Assembly (NCBI RefSeq): GCF_009928445.1
Contig: NZ_JAABNO010000015.1
Location: 63,683-127,682 of the forward strand
Reading direction: 5' to 3'
DNA length: 64,000 nucleotides
From: Clostridium sp. C8-1-8
GTDB taxonomy: Bacteria; Bacillota; Clostridia; Clostridiales; Clostridiaceae
The notes beneath the pieces were generated by a model. The model made no database searches, was not told the origin of the DNA, and worked only from the letters and a program-made list of their open reading frames with translations. Made by a program: the position numbers and the translations under genes. Shown piece by piece: positions 1 to 8,798 of this stretch (position 1 is its first letter; the number at the start of each line of letters is the position of its first letter).

Positions 1-1286
1 TAAATAATGGATTAAGTTCAGAAAACTTTGATACTATTGTTAGTGAGATGTCAAACTTAATGGATTCTTTAAAGAGTATTATTGATGCGGATACTAAAAA
101 TTTGCAAACTATAAGCAATTTAAAGCCTAATAACCCTTTAGGAGGAAATATAAATTCTTTCAATACATTGAAAAGTACTGCAGATATGGAGCAAAAGGCT
201 CTTAATGATTTGAAGAATGCTAAGGATAGCGGAGGTAGTAAGGATTCTATCAATTCATCATTAGATCAAATATCTCAAACAAGCGATAATTTGACTAATC
301 AGATCATAAATGTTTCAAATAGTTTTTATTCCAATGGCATTGCTGTTATCAATAGTGTGGCAGACGGTATTACAACAGGCTTAGACAATGCTAATTCAAT
401 TTTAGAAACTACTAAGGTTATTGTTCCACAGTTAGATGCATTAGCCAACTTTGGAATAGCAAGTAGTAAAGCATCAGTTAGCGAGGCTAGTGAACTCAAT
501 GGCAAGTTGGCGGCTTTGCAGGTAGAGTTAAATAATCTAAGTGATAAGATGAAAGATCTAACCGATGATAATATAGACCAGATAGTAAAGCTTATGAAGA
601 TGAATCCAGATGAAATAGCCGATTTCATATCTTCACCAATAAATGTTAAAGAGGTTGATGTATATGATTCAGGTATATTTGGTGTTGGTCTTACACCGTT
701 TTATACAGTACTAGCTATATGGGTAGGAGCACTACTTTTATCATCTTTACTTACAGTAGAAGCTCATGATTTTGAAGATGGAGAAAAGTTAAATCTACTT
801 CAAAGACATTTTGGTAAGATGTTATTATTTTTAATGATTTCCATGATTCAAGCTGTAATAGTAACTTTAGGTGATAAGTATATATTGGGAGTAAAACCAG
901 TAGATTTGAGGCTTATGTTGATCTTTGCCTTACTTTCAGCAGTGACTTTTACTATTATAATATTTACGCTAGTTTCAATATTTGGTAATGTAGGCAAGGC
1001 TATAGCTGTTGTAATAATGGTATTTCAAATAGCTGGAGCTGGAGGCATATATCCTATACAAACTAATCCGAAAATATTTGGAATACTACAGCCTTTATGG
1101 CCATTTACCTACGCAATAAATGGTTTTAGAGAGGCTATTGCAGGACCAGTATGGGATAGTGTTTACAAAAACATAAATGCGCTAATTACTTTTGCCTTAT
1201 TTTTTGCAGTCCTTGCAGTTCTTAAGAGACCGTTCCATAAGCTTACAGAGTTTATGGAGCATAAGTTTAAGGAAGCTGGAGTATAG
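1..1286 (+). CDS. YhgE/Pip-type membrane protein, C-terminal part (5' end outside window)
   Basis: The reading frame is open to the left edge (first full codon at 3), so the gene begins upstream; the ATG at 48 is internal. The visible N-terminal half is Ser/Asn/Asp-rich and helical, fitting the long extracytoplasmic linker of YhgE/Pip (phage infection protein) family members. The C-terminal ~200 residues hold about five hydrophobic segments arranged like an ABC-2-type membrane domain, with a loop reading GAGGIYPIQTNP and then PLWPFTYAINGFREAI, typical of this family. Such proteins are distant relatives of ABC exporter permeases, and some Gram-positive members act in phage adsorption or secretion. 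The gene ends just before a strong terminator. Family call good, function uncertain. Confidence 0.75.
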   Translation, partial: NNGLSSENFDTIVSEMSNLMDSLKSIIDADTKNLQTISNLKPNNPLGGNINSFNTLKSTADMEQKALNDLKNAKDSGGSKDSINSSLDQISQTSDNLTNQIINVSNSFYSNGIAVINSVADGITTGLDNANSILETTKVIVPQLDALANFGIASSKASVSEASELNGKLAALQVELNNLSDKMKDLTDDNIDQIVKLMKMNPDEIADFISSPINVKEVDVYDSGIFGVGLTPFYTVLAIWVGALLLSSLLTVEAHDFEDGEKLNLLQRHFGKMLLFLMISMIQAVIVTLGDKYILGVKPVDLRLMLIFALLSAVTFTIIIFTLVSIFGNVGKAIAVVIMVFQIAGAGGIYPIQTNPKIFGILQPLWPFTYAINGFREAIAGPVWDSVYKNINALITFALFFAVLAVLKRPFHKLTEFMEHKFKEAGV

Positions 1287-1300
1287 ATAAAAGAATAAAA

Positions 1301-1336
1301 AAATCGCTAAAGTGAACTGCTTTAGCGATTTTTTTT
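1301..1336 (+). terminator. Intrinsic terminator after the YhgE/Pip gene
   Basis: AAATCGCTAAAG pairs with CTTTAGCGATTT across a short loop and runs into eight T. Confidence 0.9.
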
Positions 1337-1420
1337 CTATTATTTCTTTTCTAAGGTACATGAGGAAAAGCTGTTCGGAGATATAAGTTCTTGCTTGTAA
1401 ATTATATTTTTAGCTACATA

Positions 1421-1448
1421 TAAAACTATTGTCTATTCCGGTCGATAA
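1421..1448 (+). promoter_or_regulatory. Sigma-D (SigD/FliA)-like promoter for the diguanylate cyclase
   Basis: TAAA (1421-1424), a 16-base spacer, then GTCGATAA (1441-1448), which is 7/8 to the motility-sigma -10 box GCCGATAA. It lies 30 bases before the cyclase start, so the leader would be short. The match is by eye; such short motifs also arise by chance in AT-rich DNA. Confidence 0.45.
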
Positions 1449-1477
1449 TATAAAAAAGGATACGGAGGATAAATAAG

Positions 1478-3184
1478 ATGCAATTATTAAAACCTTCAGT
1501 TGCATTGATGAGGAACTTAAGATATATTAGAAAATTTGAATTAATATTCGCAATAATGCTTTTACCTATGTCTATAATGATGTTTATATTTATATTTCAG
1601 ATAAGTAAAGAATTAAACTATGCTAAGAAACAAAAAATAGGCTTGGAATATAACTTTGCATTAGATAAACTAACAGGGGATATTCAAAGACATAGAGGGC
1701 TGCTTAGTGTTTATCTTAGTGGTGATGTAGCATTTAACAAATATATTGATGAAGATGAAAATAATATAAAGAAAGATATAGAACAAATTGAGATACTAAA
1801 CACAAAATATGATGAGGATTTAAAAGTAAAGGATAAGTGGAAAGCACTTAATGCTCAGTGGCTTGAAGTTGAAAGTAACATAAGTATATATACAAGGGAG
1901 GAATCTTTTGATGAGCATTCAAAGCTTATATTTAATATAAATGATATGAGTCAGTATGTAGCAGATATATCACTTCTTAGAGTTCAAAAAAAGATAGAAG
2001 ATCATTATGTAGCTAATGACTTAATTAATACTTTACCTAATATCATCGAGCAAATGGGACAGGCTAGGGCTATTGGTGCTAGGTCTGCTGCTAGAAAAAA
2101 TCTTACATCTTATGATAGTGAAAACTTGGAGTATATAACTAAGGAGATAAAACAGAGATTAAAAGAAACAGAAAAAAGTATGAAAGTTATATCTAATAAC
2201 TCTAATGATAAGAAAAAGCTTACACAATCCTATGAAGGATCAATTAAAGCAATTGACGATTTGATATATACTCTTAATAGTGAATTTTCATATAAAAAGG
2301 ATATAACAATAGGTCCTGATGAGTTTTTTTTCTATGCCACAGAGAAGATGGATGAAGTTAAAAAGTTATCTATGGTTGAAGCTGACATATTATTAAAGCA
2401 ATCTGAAAGTCAGATCAGAGATTTGGATTTTTCTAGAAACCTTATAACATTATCAGTTTTAGCAATATTAGCTTCAATAATTTACTTGTTTTTAGGATTC
2501 TATAAATCTATTTTAGATAGTATTCTATCTATTAAAGGTGTTGCTGCAAAAATAGCAGAAGGAGATTTATCAGAAAGAATACATTTAGAATGTGAAGATG
2601 AAGTTAGGGAAATAGGTGATTCGGTAAACAAGATGCTTGACAGGCTTATTGATAACTATCATGAGGTTAGAAGAGCAAGAGATATATCAGAAAAGGTAGC
2701 TAACCATGATTGGCTTACTGGAGTACCTAATAGAGCTTTTTTTATGAGAAAACTTGAAGATCTTATAGAAGAGTATAAAGATACTGAAACAAAATTTGCA
2801 ATTTTGTTCATTGATTTAGACAGATTTAAGTGGATAAATGATAACTTAGGTCACCAAATGGGTGATATAGTTTTAAAAGAGGTCGCAAAGAGGTTAGTGG
2901 ATGTAATAAAGAAAAAAGGTATAGTTTGTAGACTTGGTGGAGATGAGTTTACAGTAATTTTAACTGACTTTCAAGATAAAAAGGATATCATGGATACTAT
3001 TGCAAAAATTGAAAAATATATTGAAGAACCTTTAACTTTAGGTAATAATAAATATAGTGTAGGAGCAAGTATAGGATCAGTAATCCATCCGGATGAAGCA
3101 GATGGGTTTGATGAACTTATACAAAAAGCAGATATAGCGATGTATGATGAAAAAAGAAAAAAGAAGTGTAAAAATTTAAGCTAA
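1478..3184 (+). CDS. Membrane diguanylate cyclase with HAMP and GGDEF domains
   Basis: Makes c-di-GMP from two GTP at the membrane. Layout: short cytoplasmic N-terminus, TM1 about residues 22-44, a helical extracytoplasmic sensor of about 280 residues containing QRHRGLLSVYLSGD (resembles the NIT nitrate/nitrite-sensing domain, PF08376), TM2 about 320-345, HAMP about 346-400, and GGDEF from about 415. The active-site loop RLGGDEF is intact (GGDEF at 487-491), as are DWLTGVPNR and FIDLDRFKWIND. The product-inhibition I-site, normally RxxD five residues before GGDEF, reads KKKG and so looks lost. The ATG at 1478 has the ribosome site GGAGG. The gene stands between a terminator and mgtC, which follows after 19 bases. 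Cyclase call strong; sensor ligand inferred. Confidence 0.9.
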   Translation: MQLLKPSVALMRNLRYIRKFELIFAIMLLPMSIMMFIFIFQISKELNYAKKQKIGLEYNFALDKLTGDIQRHRGLLSVYLSGDVAFNKYIDEDENNIKKDIEQIEILNTKYDEDLKVKDKWKALNAQWLEVESNISIYTREESFDEHSKLIFNINDMSQYVADISLLRVQKKIEDHYVANDLINTLPNIIEQMGQARAIGARSAARKNLTSYDSENLEYITKEIKQRLKETEKSMKVISNNSNDKKKLTQSYEGSIKAIDDLIYTLNSEFSYKKDITIGPDEFFFYATEKMDEVKKLSMVEADILLKQSESQIRDLDFSRNLITLSVLAILASIIYLFLGFYKSILDSILSIKGVAAKIAEGDLSERIHLECEDEVREIGDSVNKMLDRLIDNYHEVRRARDISEKVANHDWLTGVPNRAFFMRKLEDLIEEYKDTETKFAILFIDLDRFKWINDNLGHQMGDIVLKEVAKRLVDVIKKKGIVCRLGGDEFTVILTDFQDKKDIMDTIAKIEKYIEEPLTLGNNKYSVGASIGSVIHPDEADGFDELIQKADIAMYDEKRKKKCKNLS

Positions 3185-3203
3185 TTATGGCAAAGGTGAT
3201 ATA

Positions 3204-3875
3204 ATGGATTATAGGTTGTTGTTAGAGAACTTACTAAGGCTTCTATTAGCTTCCTTTTGTGGAATTTTGGTAGGATGGGAACGTAAAAGTAGGATGAAAG
3301 AGGCTGGAATACGGACTCATTTCATAGTGGCATTAGGAGCTGCACTAATGATGGTTATTTCTAAATATGGGTTTCAAGATCAAGAGGCTTTTTTAAAGGT
3401 ACCTATAGATCCCACTAGAATTGCTGCTCAGATAGTAAGTGGAGTAGGATTTCTTGGTGCTGGAGCAATCTTTATGCAGAAAAATACAATAAGGGGACTT
3501 ACTACAGCAGCTGGGATTTGGGTAACAGCAGGAATAGGAATGGCCATAGGCGCTGGAATTTATTTTGTTGGTTTTGCCGCTACTATAATTATAGTGATAG
3601 GGCAGACTGTGCTTCATCGCGATTATAAATGGTTAGCTTCCCCTAAGGCTGTACCTATGAATATAATAGTAGTTGATCATGAAAAGGCAATCAAAGATAT
3701 AAGCGATAGATTTAAAGAAAATGATATTACAGTGTTAAAGATGAAAGTAGTAAAGAAAACTGATGAACAACTGATAGATTTGAGGCTTATACTGAAAGTA
3801 AGTTCATCGCTTACACCTATTGATCTTATTTCTCTAATAGAAGAGGATAAAAATGTGAGATCAGTAGAAATTTAA
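3204..3875 (+). CDS. MgtC/SapB family membrane protein
   Basis: A 223-residue protein with the MgtC hallmark segments near the N-terminus: GILVGWERKSR, AGIRTHFIVALGAALM and later IVSGVGFLGAGAIFMQ. Four to five transmembrane helices fill residues 1-140; the last ~80 residues form a soluble ACT-like C-terminal domain. Family members affect Mg2+ homeostasis, membrane potential or F-ATPase activity, and in pathogens aid survival at low Mg2+; they are not proven transporters. It starts 19 bases after the diguanylate cyclase with its own ribosome site (AAAGGTG) and shares its terminator at 3882, so the two are probably co-transcribed. No Mg2+-responsive leader is possible in so short a gap. Confidence 0.85.
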   Translation: MDYRLLLENLLRLLLASFCGILVGWERKSRMKEAGIRTHFIVALGAALMMVISKYGFQDQEAFLKVPIDPTRIAAQIVSGVGFLGAGAIFMQKNTIRGLTTAAGIWVTAGIGMAIGAGIYFVGFAATIIIVIGQTVLHRDYKWLASPKAVPMNIIVVDHEKAIKDISDRFKENDITVLKMKVVKKTDEQLIDLRLILKVSSSLTPIDLISLIEEDKNVRSVEI

Positions 3876-3881
3876 ATGGAT

Positions 3882-3918
3882 AAAAGGTCTCTAAAGCTTC
3901 TTTCTTTAGAGACTTTTT
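3882..3918 (+). terminator. Intrinsic terminator after mgtC-family gene
   Basis: GTCTCTAAAG / CTTTAGAGAC stem with a CTTCTTT loop and a T5 tail. Confidence 0.9.
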
Positions 3919-3941
3919 ACTTTATAGAAATATAAAAAAAT

Positions 3942-3997
3942 TTGCTAGCTTAATCTAGTGAATTCAGTGTCTTAGGGAAATTTACTAGGTTTAGCAG
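3942..3997 (+). promoter_or_regulatory. Interrupted inverted repeat in the malic enzyme leader
   Basis: TTGCTA and CTAGTGAATT on the left can pair, with small interruptions, with AAATTTACTAG and TTAGCAG on the right. It lies 37 bases before the malic enzyme start and has no T run, so it is not a terminator. A regulator site or leader hairpin are both possible; I recognise neither. Confidence 0.35.
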
Positions 3998-4033
3998 TGA
4001 AAAATAAAACAAATTTTGGGGAGGATATAAACT

Positions 4034-5206
4034 ATGAATTATTTTGAAGAAAGCTTAAGGGTTCATGAAGAACATAAGGGGAAGATAGAAGTAGTTTCTA
4101 AGCTTAAGGTAGAGACTAGAGAAGATTTGAGTATCGCATACACTCCAGGAGTAGCAGAACCATGCAAGAAGATACATGAAAATAAAGATGATGTTTATAA
4201 GTATACTGCAAAGGGGAATCTGGTTGCAGTTGTAACTGATGGAACCGCTGTTCTAGGACTAGGAGATATAGGACCTGAAGCAGGGCTGCCTGTTATGGAA
4301 GGGAAGGCTATACTTTTTAAAGAATTTGCTGGAGTTGATGCATTTCCTATTGCTTTAGCCTCTAAGGATCCGGATGAAATTGTTCAAGCTGTGAAGCTAA
4401 TAGCTCCAGGTTTTGGGGGAATTAACTTAGAAGATATTTCAGCACCAAGATGTTTTGAAATAGAAGAGAGGTTGAAGAAAGAACTTGATATTCCAGTATT
4501 TCATGATGACCAACATGGAACTGCTGTAGTAGTTTTATCTGGAGTTATAAATGCTTTAAAGATAGTACATAAAAATATAGAAGACATAAAAGTAGTAGTA
4601 AATGGCGCTGGTGCAGCTGGTACAGCTATAGCTAAGCTTCTGCTATCACTTGGAGTGAAAAATCTTATAGCTTGTGATAAAGTAGGTATTTTATATGATG
4701 GAATAGAAAATGTAGATGATGCAAAGAAAGCATTGGCTAAAATATCTAATCCTGATAAAATAAAAGGAATTTTATCAGATGCATTAGTAGGTGCAGATGT
4801 ATTTATAGGAGTATCAGCTCCAGGAATATTGAAAACAGAAATGGTTAAAAGTATGAATAAGGATGCTATAGTATTTGCAATGGCAAATCCTGTCCCTGAA
4901 ATAATGCCAGATGAAGCCATAAAGGCTGGAGTTAAGGTAATAGGTACAGGAAGATCTGATTTTCCTAACCAGATCAATAACGTATTAGCTTTCCCAGGAA
5001 TATTTAGAGGCGCTTTAGATGTAAGAGCAAAAGAAATTAATGAAGAGATGAAGATTGCAGCTGCTTATGCTATAGCTGATTTTGTTAAGGAAGAAGAATT
5101 AAGTACGGAAAATGTAATACCAAGTGCTTTAGATAAAAATATAGCGAAGGTCGTTGCTGAAGCAGTGGCTAAGGCAGCAAGAGAAACTGGAGTTTCTAGA
5201 ATATAA
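4034..5206 (+). CDS. NAD(P)-dependent malic enzyme
   Basis: Oxidatively decarboxylates malate to pyruvate in the cytoplasm, giving NAD(P)H. At 390 residues it is the short bacterial form, without the phosphotransacetylase-like C-terminal domain of MaeB. Recognisable segments are [46 protein letters not shown], the metal/substrate region [17 protein letters not shown], the catalytic [14 protein letters not shown], and the Rossmann loop [13 protein letters not shown]. The C-terminal part carries ANPVPEIMP and [22 protein letters not shown]. The start at 4034 has a strong GGGGAGGA site. It is a single-gene unit closed by a terminator at 5230. Cofactor choice (NAD versus NADP) cannot be read safely, so no symbol is given. 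Confidence 0.92.
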   Translation: MNYFEESLRVHEEHKGKIEVVSKLKVETREDLSIAYTPGVAEPCKKIHENKDDVYKYTAKGNLVAVVTDGTAVLGLGDIGPEAGLPVMEGKAILFKEFAGVDAFPIALASKDPDEIVQAVKLIAPGFGGINLEDISAPRCFEIEERLKKELDIPVFHDDQHGTAVVVLSGVINALKIVHKNIEDIKVVVNGAGAAGTAIAKLLLSLGVKNLIACDKVGILYDGIENVDDAKKALAKISNPDKIKGILSDALVGADVFIGVSAPGILKTEMVKSMNKDAIVFAMANPVPEIMPDEAIKAGVKVIGTGRSDFPNQINNVLAFPGIFRGALDVRAKEINEEMKIAAAYAIADFVKEEELSTENVIPSALDKNIAKVVAEAVAKAARETGVSRI

Positions 5207-5229
5207 TTAAAGTGAGATTAGAGCAGAGA

Positions 5230-5262
5230 AAATATGTCTATTAAGTATAGGCATATTTTTTT
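5230..5262 (+). terminator. Intrinsic terminator after malic enzyme
   Basis: AAATATGTCTAT / ATAGGCATATTT hairpin followed by a T run. Confidence 0.85.
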
Positions 5263-5419
5263 ATTATTAAATAGAGGCTAAGTTTATTATATAAAAACAA
5301 ACGGCACAATTACATTTCCAAAGGTGTATAATTATAGATATGCCACCTTATAATTTGTACAGGTGTTGTATGGATCTGTCTTTAGTTATTAACCTATATA
5401 CTGTTTGGAGGATAGATAT

Positions 5420-6970
5420 ATGAAAAAAATTATAGTTTTAGATACAACCTTAAGAGATGGAGAACAAGTTCAAGGGGTAAAGCTTAACTTATATGAAAAG
5501 TTAAAGATTGCAGATCAGCTTAAAAATCTAAATGTTGATATAATTGATGCTGGGTTCCCAGCGGGGTCTACTCAAGATTTCAAGTCTGTTGAGAGTATTT
5601 CAAAAAAGCTAGGAAGTTATACCTCAATATCTGCCATAGCTAGAGCTGTTAAGGAAGATATTGATCTAGCATACAAATGTTTAAGGTTTGCAGAGGATCC
5701 TCTAATTCACATATCCATAGGTGCATCAGACATACATATAGAAAAAAAGCTTAGGAAAACCCGTGATCAAATATTAATACAAAGTAGTGAAGCTATAAGA
5801 TATGCTAAAAAGTTATGTAATAACATACAGTATTCTGTTGAAGACGCAACAAGGGCAGATTTTGATTATCTTTGGGAAAATATAGAGAACGCAGTAAAGG
5901 CAGGAGCAACAATCATTAATATAGCTGATACTGTAGGTTTTGGATTACCGGAAGAATTTGGATATTTGGTAAAGAAAGTGAACTATAATTTGAAGAACTT
6001 AGATCAAAATGCAATATTAAGCGTTCACTGTCACAATGATATGGGACTTGCTACAGCTAATACCTTAGCAGCAATAAAAAGTGGTGCTGATAAGATAGAA
6101 GCTACTATAAATGGTGTAGGTGAGAGAGCTGGCAATGCCGCTTTAGAAGAGATTGCTATGGCTCTTAAGATAAGAGATAGTTATTATAATGCCTATACTA
6201 ATATAATATCTACAGAACTAAAGAAAACCTCAAAGCTAGTGAGCTATATTATGGGCTTGGATGTTGCTGCAAATAAGGCAATAGTAGGAGGAAACGCGTT
6301 TGTTCATTCTTCAGGAATACATAAAGCAGGTGCCATAAAAAGCAGAGATGTTTACGAAATAATACACTCAGAAGATATTGGTAGTGAAGAGTCGGATATA
6401 ATATTAACTATGCATTCAGGAAGAATTGAGCTAAAGGATGCACTCTCTAAGTTAGGTTTTGAGAAGTTAGATGATGAAGAGCTAAATAAGATATTTGATA
6501 AGTTTCAAGATATAGTTGAATTGAAAAAAGAAGTGTATGATTACGACCTATATTATCTAATAGAAAGTATAGTAGATATAAATCCTGATTTAGGTGATGA
6601 GATAATCGAAAAACGAAAAAATCTTTACGAATTAGTAGAACTTCAAGTGATAAGTAATAGCATATTTCCGTCTGCAAGTGTAAAGATTAAAAGAGGCGAT
6701 AAGACATACAAAAAAAGCAGCATAGGTAATGGAGTTGTTGATGCACTTTATACTGCTATAAAGGAAGTTGCTGAACTAGAAGTTGATTTAAGAGAATATA
6801 AGATAAGTAGCATATCTAAGGGAAAAGAAGCCCTGGGTAAGGTTACTATAAACCTAAATTATAATAAAAAGAACTATATTTCCAGAGCTATTGATACGGA
6901 TATAATAAAAGCTAGTGCATTGGCGTTTATCAATGCTCTAAACAACATAATGATGGATAAGATCAAATAA
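5420..6970 (+). CDS. 2-isopropylmalate synthase-type enzyme (LeuA family)
   Basis: Condenses acetyl-CoA with a 2-oxo acid; in LeuA this is 2-oxoisovalerate, the first step of leucine synthesis. The HMGL-like TIM barrel covers about residues 1-280: DTTLRDGEQ, DIIDAGFPAGS, YSVEDATRADFDYL, NIADTVGFGLPEEF, the metal site SVHCHNDMGLATANT and NGVGERAGNAALEE. NAFVHSSGIHKAG follows, and the last ~130 residues match the LeuA allosteric dimer domain (GNGVVDALYTAIKEV, DTDIIKASALAFINALN). The usual GEQSPG reads GEQVQG. ATG 5420 is chosen over the in-frame TTG at 5405 because GGAGG (5407-5411) sits 8 bases before it. No leuBCD genes flank it, so a paralogue with a different substrate (citramalate or homocitrate type) remains possible. 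Confidence 0.85.
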   Translation: MKKIIVLDTTLRDGEQVQGVKLNLYEKLKIADQLKNLNVDIIDAGFPAGSTQDFKSVESISKKLGSYTSISAIARAVKEDIDLAYKCLRFAEDPLIHISIGASDIHIEKKLRKTRDQILIQSSEAIRYAKKLCNNIQYSVEDATRADFDYLWENIENAVKAGATIINIADTVGFGLPEEFGYLVKKVNYNLKNLDQNAILSVHCHNDMGLATANTLAAIKSGADKIEATINGVGERAGNAALEEIAMALKIRDSYYNAYTNIISTELKKTSKLVSYIMGLDVAANKAIVGGNAFVHSSGIHKAGAIKSRDVYEIIHSEDIGSEESDIILTMHSGRIELKDALSKLGFEKLDDEELNKIFDKFQDIVELKKEVYDYDLYYLIESIVDINPDLGDEIIEKRKNLYELVELQVISNSIFPSASVKIKRGDKTYKKSSIGNGVVDALYTAIKEVAELEVDLREYKISSISKGKEALGKVTINLNYNKKNYISRAIDTDIIKASALAFINALNNIMMDKIK

Positions 6971-6993
6971 AATTATAAATATCATATGTGCAG

Positions 6994-7030
6994 AAAAATT
7001 CACTAAAGAAAATTTTTTAGTGAGTTTTTT
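6994..7030 (+). terminator. Intrinsic terminator after leuA-type gene
   Basis: TTCACTAAA / TTTAGTGAG stem with a T6 tail, immediately before the ABC exporter ribosome site. Confidence 0.8.
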
Positions 7031-7049
7031 ATGAAAGGGGGGCGCACTG

Positions 7050-8798
7050 TTGAAAGATAATTTAATTTTAAAGTTTGTAAAAGAAAATAAGTTAACTTAC
7101 TTTATTGGAGTAATATTCATGTTTTTAACATCCTATATTCAATCTTTGTTTCCTAATATTTTAGGAAATACCATTGATATTTTAAAAAAAGATAATTTTG
7201 ATTCGAGAAGTGTAAAACTGAATATTATATATTTACTTTTAGTGGCTATTGCTACTTTTATAACAACTTATCTTTGGAGAAATTTTGTTATAGTCAATGC
7301 AAGAAAGTTAGAATGTTCTCTTAGGGAGAGGTTATTTGATCACTTTCTAATGTTGTCGCCGGATTTTTACAACAATCGTAAGACTGGAGATCTTATAGCT
7401 TATGCTATTAATGATATATCTGCAGTTAGAATGACTTTTGGTCCTGCCATAGCCATGTCTATAAATGGAGTAGCTATTTGCATAATATCAATTTATTCTA
7501 TGGCTAGATCTATAAACTGGAAGATTACCTTAATCTCACTTCTACCAATTCCAATAATATTACTTTTTATGATGAAGATAGGTACCTTGATACAGAAAAG
7601 ATTCAAGATAGTTCAAGAAAGCTTTGGAGCTATATCTGATAGAGTGCAAGAAAATATATACGGAATAAGAGTTATAAAGGCTTATGTTCAAGAGGAGCAT
7701 GAGCTTAATAACTTTGAGAAGTTAAATCAAAATATGAAGGATGCTAACATAAACATGATTAAAGTGTCATCCTTTTTATCACCAGCCATAGAGATATGCT
7801 TTAGTATAAGCTTTGTTATTAACTTAATATATGGTGGAAACGCAGTTTTAAAGGGATCAATTTCCCTAGGAAGTTTTATAGCTTTTAATGGATATTTAAC
7901 TATGATAATGAATCCAATACTATCTATAGGTCGTGTAATAACTATTTTCCAAAGAGGTATGGCTTCTTTAAAGAGATTGAATGATATATTTAGCCAAGAA
8001 CCAGAGGTTATAGACGGTAAGAAAAGATTTATAAAAGATATAAAAGGAAATATAAAAATTACTTCTTTAGATTTTTCGTATAAAGGAAGTGATAAAAAAG
8101 TGTTGAAAGACATTAGTTTGGATATTCCTTTAGGAACCACCTTAGGAATAGTAGGGGAGACTGGTTCGGGAAAAAGTACTTTAGTTAATTTATTGCTGAA
8201 GTTATATAATGTTAAGGAAGGCTCTATCTTACTAGATGGGAAGGATATAAATGATTATACCCTATCCACATTAAGAAAGAATTTTGGATATGTACCACAG
8301 GATAACTTTTTATTTTCGGCCTCAATAAAAGATAATGTAAAGTTTTTTAAGGATCAATTCAGTGATAAGCAAGTTGAAGAAGCAGCTAAAAATAGCTGTA
8401 TATATGATAGCATAATTAACCTTCCCAATGGCTTTGATACTGTACTTGGAGAGAGAGGTGTTAATCTTTCTGGTGGGCAAAAGCAAAGAATAGCCATAGC
8501 AAGAGCATTAGTAAAGGATCCATCAATACTGATATTAGATGATTCATTATCAGCAGTGGACACTATAACTGAAGGTGATATAATAGAAAATTTGAAAGAA
8601 ATAAGAAAAGGTAAGACCACTATCATAATTGCGCATAGAGTTTCAGCAGTTGAGATAGCAGATAAAATTATTGTAATGAGACATGGAAGGATAGTAGAGT
8701 TTGGTAACCACAAGGAGCTTATGAGTAAGAGGGGGCATTATTATGAAATTTATATGGAGCAATACAACCAGAAGAAACAGGGACTTGAAGTTTCATAA
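7050..8798 (+). CDS. Heterodimeric ABC exporter half, degenerate-site subunit
   Basis: A type IV ABC exporter half-transporter: six-helix membrane domain (about 1-310) then a nucleotide-binding domain. Walker A is GETGSGKST, the Q-loop region VPQDNFLFSASI, the signature LSGGQKQR is canonical, and the H-loop is IIIAHRVS. The Walker B end reads LILDDSLSAVD: Asp replaces the catalytic Glu. That is the known asymmetry of BmrC/LmrC/TM287-type subunits, whose partner supplies the working Glu. Start is TTG at 7050 behind AAAGGGGGG. The gene overlaps its partner by 56 bases, implying coupled translation. Likely a drug or lipid exporter of the YheI/YheH type; substrate unknown. Confidence 0.9.
   Translation: MKDNLILKFVKENKLTYFIGVIFMFLTSYIQSLFPNILGNTIDILKKDNFDSRSVKLNIIYLLLVAIATFITTYLWRNFVIVNARKLECSLRERLFDHFLMLSPDFYNNRKTGDLIAYAINDISAVRMTFGPAIAMSINGVAICIISIYSMARSINWKITLISLLPIPIILLFMMKIGTLIQKRFKIVQESFGAISDRVQENIYGIRVIKAYVQEEHELNNFEKLNQNMKDANINMIKVSSFLSPAIEICFSISFVINLIYGGNAVLKGSISLGSFIAFNGYLTMIMNPILSIGRVITIFQRGMASLKRLNDIFSQEPEVIDGKKRFIKDIKGNIKITSLDFSYKGSDKKVLKDISLDIPLGTTLGIVGETGSGKSTLVNLLLKLYNVKEGSILLDGKDINDYTLSTLRKNFGYVPQDNFLFSASIKDNVKFFKDQFSDKQVEEAAKNSCIYDSIINLPNGFDTVLGERGVNLSGGQKQRIAIARALVKDPSILILDDSLSAVDTITEGDIIENLKEIRKGKTTIIIAHRVSAVEIADKIIVMRHGRIVEFGNHKELMSKRGHYYEIYMEQYNQKKQGLEVS

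Noticed and set aside
1..47. Start codon at 48 as the real start of the first gene
   Set aside because: The frame is open from the window edge and no ribosome site precedes 48; family members are much longer at the N-terminus.
5263..5404. Possible T-box or leucine leader ahead of the leuA-type gene
   Set aside because: No T-box sequence (GGTGG.ACCGCG-like), no Leu-codon leader peptide and no antiterminator/terminator pair found; a terminator exists only for the previous gene.
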